In this document: positions 42,940 to 53,832 of the stretch, piece by piece
Numbering within the stretch: position 1 is the first letter of the stretch
How the letters are laid out: each line of letters starts with the position of its first letter
The notes under the pieces: generated by a model
What the model was told of the DNA's origin: nothing
What the model saw: only the letters and a program-made list of their open reading frames with translations
Databases searched by the model: none
Translations under genes and position numbers: made by a program
Source: Prorocentrum cordatum
Taxonomy: Eukaryota; Sar; Dinophyceae; Prorocentrales; Prorocentraceae
Assembly (NCBI GenBank): GCA_963575745.1
Contig: CAUYUJ010006480.1
Location: 319,183-383,182, forward strand
Length of the DNA stretch: 64,000 nucleotides
Reading direction: 5' to 3'

Positions 42940-43220
42940 GGCGGGGGAGGACGTCGATTCGGTTCCCTTCCGACCTGTCTGTCGATTCCTGCCGATTCGA
43001 TGCATTTCGAGGGCCAATTCGATTTTCTGGATCAGTCAGCCTCGGATCGGGAAATCGCATCGCATCGGGTTGTGCGTCGGATCGGGCCGTATCGGCACGA
43101 AATAGAGATCGGATCGGCTCGGCTGCGCCAGGATGCACACCAGCGCCGTGCGAGCGTCGGGCCGCATCGGATCGTCAGGGGATCCAAGTCGAAGAGAATT
43201 GAGCCAGGGGTTGAACTCGA
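42940..43220. repeat. GATCGG-rich dispersed repeat, copy 2
   Basis: CGGATCGGGAAATCGCATCG, GATCGGATCGGCTCGGCTGC then CGTCGGGCCGCATCGGATCG. Homologous to 2745-3170. Confidence 0.6.
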
Positions 43221-43305
43221 CGCCGACTGGGGATCGACCGAACCGAGGTGGGCCCTGGATGGTGGCTGCCGCTGCCCGCCTGCGCAACGACACGCTGACC
43301 GAACG

Positions 43306-43454
43306 GGCCTGGCCACTTCGCTCGGCGACGTCGGCGATGCATCGGCGCCATCGGCGTGGAGAAATTCTGGCTCCACATTGAGCCGCACCGTCGATGCATC
43401 GGCCATGCGGAACGATCATTCGACCCCACCTGCTTGGAATTCATCTTGGGAGGC
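43306..43454. repeat. inverted-repeat element, family 2, left end eroded
   Basis: GTCGGCGATGCATCGGCGCC, core GGCGTGGAGAAATTCTGGCT, right arm CGTCGATGCATCGGCCATGC ending TTGGGAGGCC. The left terminal arm is poorly conserved. Confidence 0.65.
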
Positions 43455-43965
43455 CTAGACATTTGGCATCACAAAGTATTGGTTCGGTATCCTGGGCTCG
43501 CATTCCTTGATGATCCGAACTGGTTTTGCACACTGGTCCAACCACCAACGCCCCGTGGTCCCCCCCCGCGCCCCCTGAAGTCACCAGAGGTCACTCCAGC
43601 GCGCGAAGGGCCCCACGGCTTGCGGGCCATGGCCCTGGCCTGCGGTGGCTCCCCAGATCGCCCACACATTCGAGGCGTAACTGCTGGAACGCATCCCGAG
43701 GCAGGAAAATCTGCAGGACACTCCGACGAGGGGCCACTCTTGCGCGCAGTCGGGCTAGCCAGGCGCCCCGCTGGCCATCGACTCCGACGCGCCACCTGCC
43801 ACCCTATAGCCTGCGCGGGGGCATGGCCGGTGCCGTCGGCCGGGCGGCGGCAGCACGGGCCGCTGAGTGCTGCGGGTGGGCGGCGACGGAAAGCCGAGGC
43901 TCGCGGAGTCGAGTCTCCTGGCCCTACTGGGGCCTGCGGAGGTCAGAATGCGACGGGTCGTGTGA
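43455..43965. other. unassigned sequence
   Basis: Contains a partial relative (about 43670-43715) of the 36836-36990 repeat. A frame of about 250 codons runs into (GAC)n and is not taken as a gene. Confidence 0.3.
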
Positions 43966-44495
43966 GCGGCGACGCCGACGACGAGGACGACGAGGACGAG
44001 GACGACGACGACGACGACGAGCGACGACGACGACGACGAGGACGACGACAACGACGACGACAACGACGAGGACGACGAAGACGACGACGACGACGACGAC
44101 ATTGACGACGAGGACGACGACGAGCGACGACGACGACGACGACGACGACAAGCAACGATGAAAACAACGACGAGCGACGAGGACGACGACGACGACGAGG
44201 ACGATGAGGACGACGACGAGGACAAGCGACGACGACGACGACGAGCGACAACAACGACGACGACAACGACAATAACGACGACGACGACGACGACGAGCGA
44301 CGCCGACGACGACGACGAGCGACGCCGACGACGACGACGAGGAAGACGACGACGAGAACGACGACGACGACGACAACGACGAAGACGAGAACAACGACGA
44401 CGACAGCGACGAGGACGGCAACAACGACGACGACGAGGACGACGAAGACGACGACGACGACGACGACATTGACGACGAGGACGACGACGAGCGAC

Positions 44496-44529
<34 letters not shown>

Positions 44530-44825
44530 AACGATGACAACAACGACGAGCGACGACGACGACGACGACGAGGACGATGAGGACGACGACGACGACGAGC
44601 GACGACGACGACGACGAGCGACGAAAACGACGACGACAACGACAACAACGACAACGACGAGGACGACGACGACGACGAGCGACGACGATGAGGACGACGA
44701 CGAGGACGACGAGGACGGCGACGACAAGGACGACGACGACGACGACAATGACGACGACGACGACGGCGGCGGCGACGACGGCGGCGGCGGCGGCGGCGGC
44801 TGGCGGCGGCGGCGGCGTCGACGAC
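43966..44825. repeat. (GAC)n array
   Basis: About 0.86 kb of GAC with AAC, GAG and GCGACGACGAGC variants. Asp, Thr/Arg and Val/Ser/Arg frames of up to 394 codons come from it. Confidence 0.95.
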
Positions 44826-44830
44826 GACGC

Positions 44831-44865
44831 CTTCGCTTCGGAGGTCCTTGGTCTCCGAAGCGAAG
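44831..44865. other. perfect hairpin, 13-bp stem and 9-base loop
   Basis: CTTCGCTTCGGAG and CTCCGAAGCGAAG around GTCCTTGGT, six bases after the (GAC)n array. Confidence 0.85.
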
Positions 44866-45180
44866 AAGCGAAACTGCGTTCCGGCGATTATCGGGAGTGT
44901 TTGGGGTTCTCGTCGCCGCGCTTTGAAGCGGCTCGACAAGGATCTGCCAGGATGGGCCCCGCAAAGGGCATAGGGACTTCGTTCTTCAACGGATTATCCG
45001 ATGACGACGACGACGACGACAGCGACATGGACAAGGAGGATGAGGAGGAGAAGGAGGACAACGACGATGACGACGATGACCTCGAACAGCACGGCTGTGC
45101 TCACGCGCGGAGCACGCGCGCAAGGCGAACCGGTGTCCAAGCGACCGCGGCCTCCCTCCTCATCACACACCCTCCTCCTT
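44866..45180. other. unassigned spacer
   Basis: Short GAC-rich stretch at 45000-45085. Otherwise no motif. Confidence 0.3.
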
Positions 45181-45400
45181 ATTATCATCCTCCTTCTCCT
45201 CGTCGCCTCGTCTGCTCTTATCCTCTTTTCCTCTCCTTTTACTCGTCCTCCTCTTCCTCGTCCTCCTTCTCATCGTCCTTCTTTTCCTCCTCTTCCTTCT
45301 CCTCCTCCTCCTCCCCCTTTCCCCCTTCTCCTCATCCTCCTCCTCTCCTTTTTCCCCTCTTCCTCATTCTCCCTCCTCCCTCTACTCGCTTCTAACCCAA
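45181..45400. repeat. CTC-rich pyrimidine tract
   Basis: CTCCTT/CTCCTC repeats. Confidence 0.85.
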
Positions 45401-45575
45401 CGCCGCTTCTTCCCCAAACAGTGCTTATACTTACTGGGCCTGTGCGTCGGTCTGGTGGCTATGTAGTCGCCGTCGCCGCCCCGTCGCCGCCTCATCACCG
45501 CCCATCTTCTGGGCGCGTGCGTCGGTCTAGCGGCTATGTCGCCGTCGCGGCCGTCGCCGCTCGTCGTTGCCGTTC
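45401..45575. repeat. short direct repeat, GTCGCCGTCGC
   Basis: GGGC-TGTGCGTCGGTCTGGTGG then CTATGTAGTCGCCGTCGCCG is matched about 95 bases later by GCGTGCGTCGGTCTAGCGG, CTATGTCGCCGTCGC. Confidence 0.6.
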
Positions 45576-45579
45576 GATT

Positions 45580-45932
45580 GCACCACATGTATTGCTGCGC
45601 GTTACTTTGCATTGCTTTGAATTGCTTTGTATTGCTTCTTGCTTTGCACTTCTTTACGTTGCATTGGTTTGCACAACATAGATTGCACAGCATGGATCGT
45701 ACCGCAGATATTGCTTTACATATCGAACCATGTGGATCGCACCACACATGTTGCACAATATGTATTGCACATCACTGACCACAAATACTGCACTACATAT
45801 ATTGGACCACATATTTGCACAACCTATATTGTACCTCGAAGATCGCATCACATACACAACACAACATAGATAGCACAACTTAAGTCGCACCACATAGAAT
45901 TGCTCCACATCGATTGCACAACACACTGTTGG
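45580..45932. repeat. AT-rich minisatellite ATTGCACCACATA
   Basis: Decayed units of about 14-19 bases: GATTGCACAGCATGG, GATCGCACCACACATG, TATTGCACATC, TTGCACAACATA. Frames over it carry Cys/Ile/Val repeats only. Confidence 0.75.
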
Positions 45933-45999
45933 GGGCCCGCGCTGGCTAAAATTCTGAATTATATGAAAGCTCCCTCCACATCCTCCACATCCGCCCTCT

Positions 46000-46215
46000 C
46001 CGGTTTCCTCCAAAGCTTCCCCATTCTCTTCCTCCTCTTCCTCCTCCTCCTCCTCACTCTACTCGGCGTTCCCATCTTCTTCACTCTCCTTCTCCAACGG
46101 CCCCCCCTCCTCCGTTTTCTTCCTCCCCCCGTCTTCCCTATCCATCTCCTCCTCCTTCTCCTCATCCTCCACCTCGTCCTCTCGATTTGCCCCCCAATCT
46201 TGTTCCCCTCACCTC
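46000..46215. repeat. CTC-rich pyrimidine tract
   Basis: CTCCTCTTCCTC repeats with unique insertions. Confidence 0.85.
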
Positions 46216-46371
46216 TGCTCCCCACTCCACCCGAAACAAAGAGGCTCTGCGGGAAAAAGGTTGGCTTTACGGGGAAAGGTATGGCTTTCCAGGTAAACGG
46301 TTGCCCCCTGGCGAAATGGGTGGTTCTCCAGGTGAGACACTCTCAGTCTTCGGCCCCTGAACGGAAAACCC

Positions 46372-46662
46372 GAACACCAAACCCGAACCCCCCCAACACA
46401 CCCAAACCCCAAACCCTAAGCAGCAAAACCCAAACAGCAAACCCCAAACAGCAAACGACACTCATCAATCCCAAACACCAAACACAAAACCCCAAACACC
46501 AAGCACCGAACCCTAAACCCCAAATCCAACACATCAAACACCACACACCGAACCCCAAACCCCAAACCCCAAACAAAAAACACCAAACACCAAACACTAA
46601 ACCCCAAATACTAAACACCAACCCCGAAATACGAAACGCCGGACACCAAGCCCCAAACCTGG
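46372..46662. repeat. telomere-like C-rich repeat, interstitial
   Basis: CCCCAAACCCTAAGC, AACCCTAAACCCCAAA, ACACTAAACCCCAAAT and CCAAACACCAAACACC: degenerate CCCTAAA/CCCCAAA words over about 290 bases. Known dinoflagellate telomeres use the TTTAGGG type, whose complement is CCCTAAA. Few perfect units remain. Confidence 0.6.
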
Positions 46663-46799
46663 CGTTCCTGCTCCTCACCCTTCTGATCCTTTGCCCCGAG
46701 CTTCCCAGGACTGGCGGCCGGCAGAGGTTGCATATGCATCGATTCGCCCCCCAGCGGTTCCACAATGAACGCCCCGCGCGAGGTCGGGGGGCGTTGATG

Positions 46800-47444
46800 A
46801 GGAGAACGCGGGAGAACACGAAGAGGAGGAAGAGGAGGAGGAGGACGAGGAGGAGGAGGAGCAGGAGGAGGAGGAGGAGAACGAGGAGGAGGAGGAGGAG
46901 GAGGAAGAAGAAGAAGAAGAAGAAGCGGAGGAGGAAGCAAACGAGGACCAGGAGGAAGAGGAGGAGGAGGAGGAGGAGGAGGAGGAGGAGGAGGAAGACG
47001 CGGAGGAGGAAGCGGAAGAGGATGAGGATGAGGAGGAGGAGAAGGAGAAGGAGGAGGAGGAGGAGGAGGAGGAGGAGAAGAAAAAGGATGCAGGAGGGAG
47101 GCGGGAGGAGGACCATGAGGAGGATCCCAGGAGGCACCTCCGAGTGCAGCTCCGCGAGCGTCTCTGTGGGCAGGGCGATGATCTGCGGCGGGGCGGCTTG
47201 CGACAGAGGGCCTCCCCCTCGCCTCCAGAACGAATGCGAAGAGGGAGGAGGAGGGACAGAGAGGAGGGAGGCAGGAGGAGGGAGGAGACAAGAGGGAGGA
47301 GGAGGGAGGAGGGAGGAAGGAGGAGGAGGCGGAGGAGAAGGAGGAGGAAGAGGAGGAGCAAGAGGAGGAGGAGGAGGAGGAGGAGGAGGAGGAGGAGGAG
47401 CAGCAGGAAGAACAGCAGGACCGCGCGCAGCCTCGGGGGAGGAG
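46800..47444. repeat. (GGA)n purine tract at the LINE 3' side
   Basis: GGA/GAGGAAGAA runs at 46820-47095 and 47240-47440, separated by a stretch with CCATGAGGAGGATCCC and GTGCAGCTCCGCGAGC. Long Glu/Arg and Ser/Leu frames are artefacts. Confidence 0.9.
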
Positions 47445-47564
47445 GGCAATGTCCAGGGAGGAGAGACATTTAGATCGCCCGTCGAAGCCCCCGCCGCCCC
47501 CCAGCAATCCGCGCTCTGCGTTCCATTCACGCGCGGCTGCTGTTGGCAGACGAGGCTCCTCGGG

Positions 47565-48041
47565 CTATTGTCCTGAGGTTTGCGTGGCCCGCTCTACCGA
47601 GAGAGCGGCGCGGGTGGGCAAGCCCCCGCAGCACTCCTCCTCGCGGGCTGTCTCCATCCCACAACAGGCGCAGTACAGGATCGGGATACCTGAGTGGGCC
47701 CCAACGCCATGCGTCGCCTGCGGCGTCCGACCCCCGCTCTGCAGAGACTTGTGGGCCTCGGGGGTCGCCACGCCTGTCGTGTGCCCCCCGCCCAAGCAAG
47801 GGGAATCCAGCCAGGCTTTGATTTCCTTGCGGCCTCCCCGTCCCCGACAGTCGCACAGCGCAGCGCAGCCGCCAGGTGCCGCGAACGCCTTCCCCATCTT
47901 CATGGTGTGGCGGGAAGCAAGCATGGCGCGCTGGAGGCTGGTGAGGCGGGGCAGCGGTGGAGCACGCTCGCGATCACCCCGCTCTCGGGCGTCGACCCTG
48001 GAGCAGTGTTCCATCACCGTCGCCAGGCGGTGGCGACCCAA
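47565..48041 (-). pseudogene. LINE C-terminal Cys-finger region
   Basis: ASRHTMKMGKAFAAPGGCAA, GGRKEIKAWLDSPCLGGG and then HSGIPILYCACCGMETAREE. Two Cys-containing modules resemble the C-terminal HSxxMR / CxxCG modules that end this LINE type. The frame is open for 158 codons, but upstream continuity with RNase H is lost. Confidence 0.6.
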
Positions 48042-48189
48042 CGCGGCCTCGGTCGGCTCAGACTTGGGTCAGGCGCTCCGCGTCTGCCATCGACAGCTGG
48101 CAGCGCGGTCCGCTGCCACCTTGGCGATCACGTGGGTGGAGCTTGAAGCCTTCCAACTGGTGGCGTGGGAGGCCCCGGAACTCGCACTA

Positions 48190-48335
48190 GAGGTCGGGGT
48201 TCCGCCTCGGCATCTTGCTGGGGCCTCTGTGCATGCCTTTAACTGCATAGCTGGAGTCAGTTCTATAATGGCAGCGGCGATCGGGCCCTCCGTGGGCCAT
48301 CAGCCACTGGGCCATGGCCGTAAGCTCGGCTCAGT
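48190..48335 (-). pseudogene. LINE RNase H fragment
   Basis: AELTAMAQWLMAHGGPDRRC then HYRTDSSYAVKGMHRGPS. The Glu (48327-48325) and Asp (48258-48256) lie at the spacing of the second and third RNase H catalytic residues. Stops lie just before and after. The first Asp motif was not found. Confidence 0.72.
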
Positions 48336-48719
48336 TGACCGCCTTGGCCTTCCAAGGGGGAGTTCCGCCCTTGCCAGCGATGTCCCCAAGGGGGCCGACG
48401 TCGGGGGCGGCGGCGGCGGAAGCCAAGTGGACATGGCCCGACCGCAACGCCTGACGCGGGGGTCGAAACTAAAAGCCCCCCCCCGCCCCGCCCCCCGCCC
48501 CCCGGAACTCGTCGCCGTGAGGGTGGGCGGGCTGCCCGATGCCACGCGCCCAGTCACAAGGGTTAAGCTCGTCAGCTGGCGGCGGCGCTGCCGTCCAAGC
48601 TCGGGGGGCCATGCACCTGACCCACTAGTAGGGGGTATGATCGGCTGCAGAGACTGCGCGTTCATGCAAGTGGCTCGACTGCCTACGCTGCTCGATGGAC
48701 GCGCTTCCTAGGCAAACCC

Positions 48720-49307
48720 ATACTCGATGGAGGTCCGTCTCTGGGGCCACACCCAGATCACACCTGGCACGCGCGGCTCCGTCTGGCGGAGCCAAGCCAA
48801 CCTTGGCAAGACTGCCTTTGCCCCATGCGCTGGCACAGTGACTTGCTTCAAGGCTGCTGCGGTACCTCAGAACCGCGGCAATGGAAGACTTTCTCAACTG
48901 CTGCAAAAGCCGACGCTGCGTGAGAGTATCCCCCCCGCCTCCAGCCCCCCCTCGTTATGGTGCTGGCTAGCTGTCTGCCAGCGGCGCGCGCCCAATGACT
49001 CACGGGGCTAACCTAGGAATGACTCGCATTCGACGTGGACACCAGGGGGTGTGAGAGCTATCTGCCCATCCTCGCGTTTGGGCGAACTCCAAATGAAAAC
49101 GCCATCCTCACGCGACACCCATTCCGCATCACGAAGGACGGCTATAAACGCAGATATCGGACCTCGGATCCCCGACCAACGACGCCGAGGAGAGATCCCG
49201 AGCAGGCGCCGAACCACGATGGGCCACGAGGTTTGGAGACGGGCACGGACCTGAGACGACCTCCCTGGGTCAATGGCACACAGAAACTTGGTCTCGGCCT
49301 GGCGCAA
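48720..49307 (-). pseudogene. LINE post-RT region and zinc knuckle
   Basis: IVVRRLLGISPRRRWSGIRG then PISAFIAVLRDAEW corresponds to WKGVRGPFTAAVATARRLG in the plus-strand copy. Further on APETDLHRVWVCLG is the knuckle His/Cys motif. Several frames are involved. Confidence 0.6.
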
Positions 49308-50180
49308 AAGGGGTGCTCACGCACGGGGCCCCGTCGACCAACTCCAGACAGAGGTAGGCGGTAACACGTCGGCCACGGTGAACTCCGCCGATCTTACTCG
49401 GCATGGCCCTTGAGATCCTGAGGAGCAGGGAGGGGGCGACTCCCGACGACGACGTTCCGTGCGCGACGCGAAGGAAAGGAGACACCGGCGCGGTTTTCTT
49501 CCTGGCCTGGGCGACGCGACCATGGCGGCGCAGCCTCCTTGCCCGAACTAACTGCGTCGTGGCAGCCTTGAACCTAAAAGCATGCTTGGGCTTAGTCGCG
49601 CAATTCGATCCCCGGTCAGCCCTCAAGTTCCCAGGTCGAACAGGCTGAAACCTGCCGCCAGTTTTCCGAGCCATGGCCGACGAGAGGCCCCGAGCCAAGG
49701 GAAGGGCGGATGCGATGACCGCCGGCTTGCCGGAAATGCCGAGGTCCTTCCCGGAGGCCTCGCAGAAGAAACGGCACGCAGCAACGGGGGGGGCGTCGAG
49801 AACGTGCGTGGCCGTGCCTTCGGCTCGCTGGCTGACATCATCTACCCGCTGCGAAGTGACGCCGCGGGGAAAGTATCTACCGCGGGCGGGCGAAAGCCCG
49901 GCCGTGCGGGCTGGGCGCCCCGGGCCCAGAGCTCCCCGCAAGGTGGTGATAGGGTCGAGAATCGCAAAACTCGGCGAAACTCCTTAAAACGCTTCCAATG
50001 ATGAAACCGATGGCTTCCGCCGGCTCGTCAATGATAAGCCTGCCTACAGCGCGCTGGAGGGCCGAACTGCCCCTCGCCGCCTGGCCCAAGTGGCCAGTTT
50101 TCCGGGCGCGCCACTCGACCCCTAGGCTGGGTACTTGCGAAGGGCAACTCCGCGTTCTCCCCCGTCAGGCTTCGGGGGCA
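49270..50180 (-). pseudogene. LINE reverse transcriptase, palm and thumb remnants
   Basis: GSSALQRAVGRLIIDEPAEA and IGSVLRSFAEFCDSRP (50070-49935) match the block leading to RT motif A; the motif A Asp itself looks degraded. QRVDDVSQRAEGTATHV (VDD at 49845-49837) is motif C. Then DLGISGKPAVIASALPLARG and RRVTAYLCLELVDGAPC form the thumb region. The frame from 49941 stays open for 223 codons but lacks motif B. Confidence 0.7.
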
Positions 50181-51399
50181 CGCCTTCCAAGGCCGACGGC
50201 CTGCCGGGGCCGCGCAGGGGCCCGCTCGCGCTCGGCGCGCAAAGTTGACGGATCCCCTGCCAGTGCCAGCCAGCTCTAACTCCACTCGACGCGACTGCAA
50301 CATCTGACAAATATAAAGCTCCCCGCTGCTCCTTGGCAGCATTTTCATGCCACTACTGGCGCAGCGCGACGAAACGCTCGAGGGTCGCCTCGCCCGCCCG
50401 GCGAGGCTGCCAGATGGCGCGCTTCTTCAATCTGCATCATGGCGGCCAGGTCGGCGCTGGCCTCGCGCAAGGAGCCCCCCATCCATGGCGGGCGGCTCGC
50501 TCTCCCCAGTCCGGCGGGCCAATTTGGAAGACGACTGGGATGGCCCAAGAAGTTAATTCCGAGAGCTAGTGTCGCGCCTGGAGTCTCTCCGCCCAGTCGG
50601 AGATCTGGCCGATCTGGCCGCGGAGCTCCTCCAGCTGTTTCCTGGCCCAGGTGGGGGCGCCCAGGAGGGCCTGCTGCTATTGTGGGCGAACCTCTTCTCG
50701 CGCGCAGAATGGCGCTGAGGCGCCGCGCGGGACATGGGCGCCTCGACCTGCAGCTTTTCGTCGGCGCCGTCGGTCGCAGCCGCGGGCCGCGGCGTCAGCG
50801 CGCGCTGAGACTGCGGCCCGCCGCTCTGCTGACCCGCCCACGGCGCAGGCGCTGGAGGGGGGGGGGGGGGGGGCGCGAAGTCGCTGGATGAGAGGTTTGC
50901 GCGGGGGCCCGCGTCCACGGCATCGGCCCGCCTGCTCTTCAGGGATCTGGGCGATCCCGATCAGGTGCTGCTCCGGGCGCGTCGCCCAGCGGCCGCGCTG
51001 CTTGCCCGGGCGCAGGCCTCGCCCTTGATGCCTCGGTAGCTGATGGACTCGGCGACGTAGCTGGCAGGTTTGCCCAGCCCCACCTCTTCAGTCTGAAGCC
51101 GATGGCTGATGGCGCCTCGCGCGGCCTGGCGCCCCCGGGCCCCTCGCGTGCAGGTGCTGCCCCAGCCAGAGCAGCAATGACCAGGAGCTCATCGTGGGCG
51201 GCCCCCCCCGCCTCGCCGGCGGGGCCGTTGGCGGGGGCGTCAGCGGCAGCGGCGCTGCCCGCGTCGCTGGCCCCAGGGTGGGCGGCAGGATGTCCATTCC
51301 GTGGGCTGGCCCCTGGTCGGCATCAGGTTCGGCGCCTCCCTGGCGGCGCTGCTGCTCGCATCTGCGCGCGTTCGGCGCGCCGCCGTGACCTCTCGCCCC
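50181..51399 (-). other. LINE interior without recognisable domain
   Basis: Should hold the EN-RT connector and RT fingers. Frames are short, Pro/Ala/Arg-rich and broken. A G-run lies at 50857-50873. Confidence 0.4.
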
Positions 51400-51860
51400 T
51401 AGGATCGGCCGCCTTCGGCGCTGAGGGGGCGCGGGGAAACCCTGCGGCGCGGTCGGCGCCAGCGCGTGGGCCCCTGCAGTCCCCTTCGCGTCGCATTGGG
51501 CGATGGGGCCCACGTGGGACTTGAACTCGCCCCCGACGTCGGCCGCGAAGGAGACGGGCTTGCGGCGGCCACCCCCTCCGGTGGCGCCGTTGTCCAACGC
51601 GCGGCCGCCTGCGCACTGGGCGAAGGAGACGCTGCCGGGTCGAACGATGTGCCCCTGCGCCTCCTGCGCCTGGCCGCCTGTCGCCAGCTGCGCAGGCGGC
51701 GCGTCGAAATCGCCCGGCTGGATCCAATCGCCGCGAAGTCCTCGCAGGAGGGCGCCCGCCTGCTGGAGCTTCTGGATATCGAGACCTGCCGCCCCCAGGC
51801 CGTCGCGCAAGTGGATGATGATCACCGTGGGCGGGTTCCCTCTCGCGGTCAGGGTGGCCG
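51400..51860 (-). pseudogene. LINE AP-type endonuclease, degenerate
   Basis: Within a 344-codon frame: LDFLDFQAATLTARGNPPTV, IIIHLRDGLGAAGLDIQKLQ, AGALLRGLRGDWIQPGDFDA and FKSHVGPIAQC. GDFD (51720-51709) stands at the position of GDWN in the plus-strand copy, with Asn replaced by Asp. The final His motif is present as SHVGP. This is the second half of the EN fold; the first half, with the catalytic Glu, was not found. Confidence 0.65.
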
Positions 51861-52099
51861 CCTGGAAGTCGAGAAAGTCCAGCGGCCCCCTGGAAAACTT
51901 GGGGGCGGGCTTCCTATGCCCCAGCTGGCCCATGGCTTGGTCGGCGTGGGCAGCCGGGTGGCGGAATGGGCGGGCCTGCGGGCGTCGGCGAACTCCAGGC
52001 GCCACGCCTCCTGCACTCCGTCCTTGGCGCTCGCGTGGGAGCCCGGGCGCCGAAGTCTGCCGCGATCTTGCGGGGCACGCCTGCAGGTGCACGGGTCTC

Positions 52100-53200
52100 A
52101 ATCGGGCCAATGGCGTCTGCATTCCCCGGCGGGGCCTGGCGGCTGCCCGGTTGTTGCCCTGGCTGGCGACGGCGCATGTCGCTGTTCAAGCTCCTCGAGC
52201 AGCTGTGTCCCAGGGACCTCCATCGACGCCTGGGACTGAGAGGTGGGTGGGGGGGGCGAGGCTGCCCTGCCCCCCCCAGCCGCTGCGCGCCGCGGGGCCC
52301 CCATTGGCGCCGCGCCAGTGGGGGGCCCCGTCGGCTGCCGTGCAAACTCTATTGGCACCAGCGCCCCAGGGGCCTCCATCGGCGCCAGGGACGGGGGGGG
52401 CCGAGGCTGCTCCGCCCCCCCCCGCTGTCTCGTCGCGCGCTACTCCAGGCTGGAGTCCGCGTGCAGGACGGCGTGGGCGCAGCTCGGTTGCTGGCGGCGG
52501 CGAGACCGTCAAGTTGTCCGATCCAGCCCCCGCGGCCTGACTGAACAGGAGCTCGTGTGCTCGGTCGAGAAGCATGTCGCCACTTCCGCCGCCGCAGCCG
52601 CGCTCGCCCTGCGCCTCCAACTCTGCCCAGGGCATCGAAGGGGCTCGCAGCCTCGGGGTCGTCGAAGGCATGCAGAGTCACGCGTGTATAGTTACGCTGT
52701 GAGCTGATCAGCCCAGGCCCTGGCCACTGCATTCTCGAGTTTGCGTCGGGCGCCGTCGGGGGCGAGGTGCTCGCCGTCGCAGCCTGCGCCGTCGAGGGCG
52801 AGCCCCGACGCGCAGGTGATACCGTCGCTGCAGCGGGGCCAGTAGCCGCCGCGCCGCCGCGAGGAGCTCGCCGACGCCGAGCGCTACGCCGCCCCTCCAG
52901 CGACCCCGCTGGGCCCGAGTCGCCAAGTGGAGCACCGCGCAGAGATTCCAGCCCAGCACGGGCCCAAGCACGGCGCTGCGAGGGCCAAGGGTTTCGCTAT
53001 CCCTGGGTCGGAGAGCGCGGCCCCCGTCGCCACAATTGCCGAAAATAAAATCGGTGCTGCCCCCCTGCCACCGCGGGGGCGGGCGCAGGGTCGCCGGCCC
53101 CTTCCCCACCGCTCGGGCTCGGGGCGAGTGCGACGGCTCCGCGAAGTCGCCTGCGTCCAGCAGCTTTGGCCATTCCTCAGGCACGCGCCCCTCCCTCTGG
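52100..53200 (-). pseudogene. LINE first ORF, C-terminal half (Ala/Pro/Arg-rich)
   Basis: Three interleaved frames carry pieces such as RNYTRVTLHAFDDPEAASPF and LEELEQRHAPSPARATTGQP. Composition fits the linker of the first LINE ORF, but no motif confirms it. Confidence 0.4.
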
Positions 53201-53389
53201 ATGCCCCCCTAAGTACGCTGCGCTGCTTCCCTCTGCCTCCGCAGGGCTAAGGGTCGGCCTCGGGGCCCTCTCGGCCTCGGCGGGCTGCTGCGAGGGGGCG
53301 CTCCGCCTTGGCCCTCTCAGATGGGCCCTCGATGCCTGCGCTTGCGATTGGCTGATGAAGGGGGGACGGGCTTTCCTGGGCAAATGCAA

Positions 53390-53760
53390 AGAGAAAGTTA
53401 GGGCTCGGAACCGAGCGGGGGGGATCAGAAGTTCGAGATCTGGAATCAAGGGAAGCAAGAGTTCGAAACACATTCAAAAATTCACGGAGAGATCGGCAAC
53501 GGTTCAAATGGCTTACAAAGTTTGGTAAACGTCCGAGAACATCCAAGCGTTCGAACTAAGATTCAGCGCTCGGAAAAGCAGGAACAGGTTTGAACTAATT
53601 CCGGAAGCGGTTCGCCACGCACGCATTCGGCAATTCACGCAAAGTTCACGCGCACCCCCCACATTTGGAACTCCGCAGCCGACATGTATCAGGACTTCTT
53701 CCGAACTTCCAGCTTCTAGTAAAGTTGTACCGGGTTTTGTACATGCATTGGCCTCGAACT
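53390..53760. other. AT-richer insertion with GTTCGAA half-sites
   Basis: Sharp drop in GC inside the LINE. GTTCGAGATC, GAGTTCGAAACAC, CGGTTCAAATGG, GCGTTCGAACTA and GGTTTGAACTA recur within about 200 bases. No gene or terminal repeats seen. Confidence 0.45.
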
Positions 53761-53832
53761 GCTCCCGGGCGTTGGCCTGTTAGCGCCCCATCAGCCAATT
53801 ACTAGCCTGCGTCGCCCAGACCAGGCACGGGC

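Noticed and set aside
43966-44825. Asp-rich or Val/Ser/Arg-rich proteins of up to 394 residues
   Set aside because: Frames derive wholly from (GAC)n.
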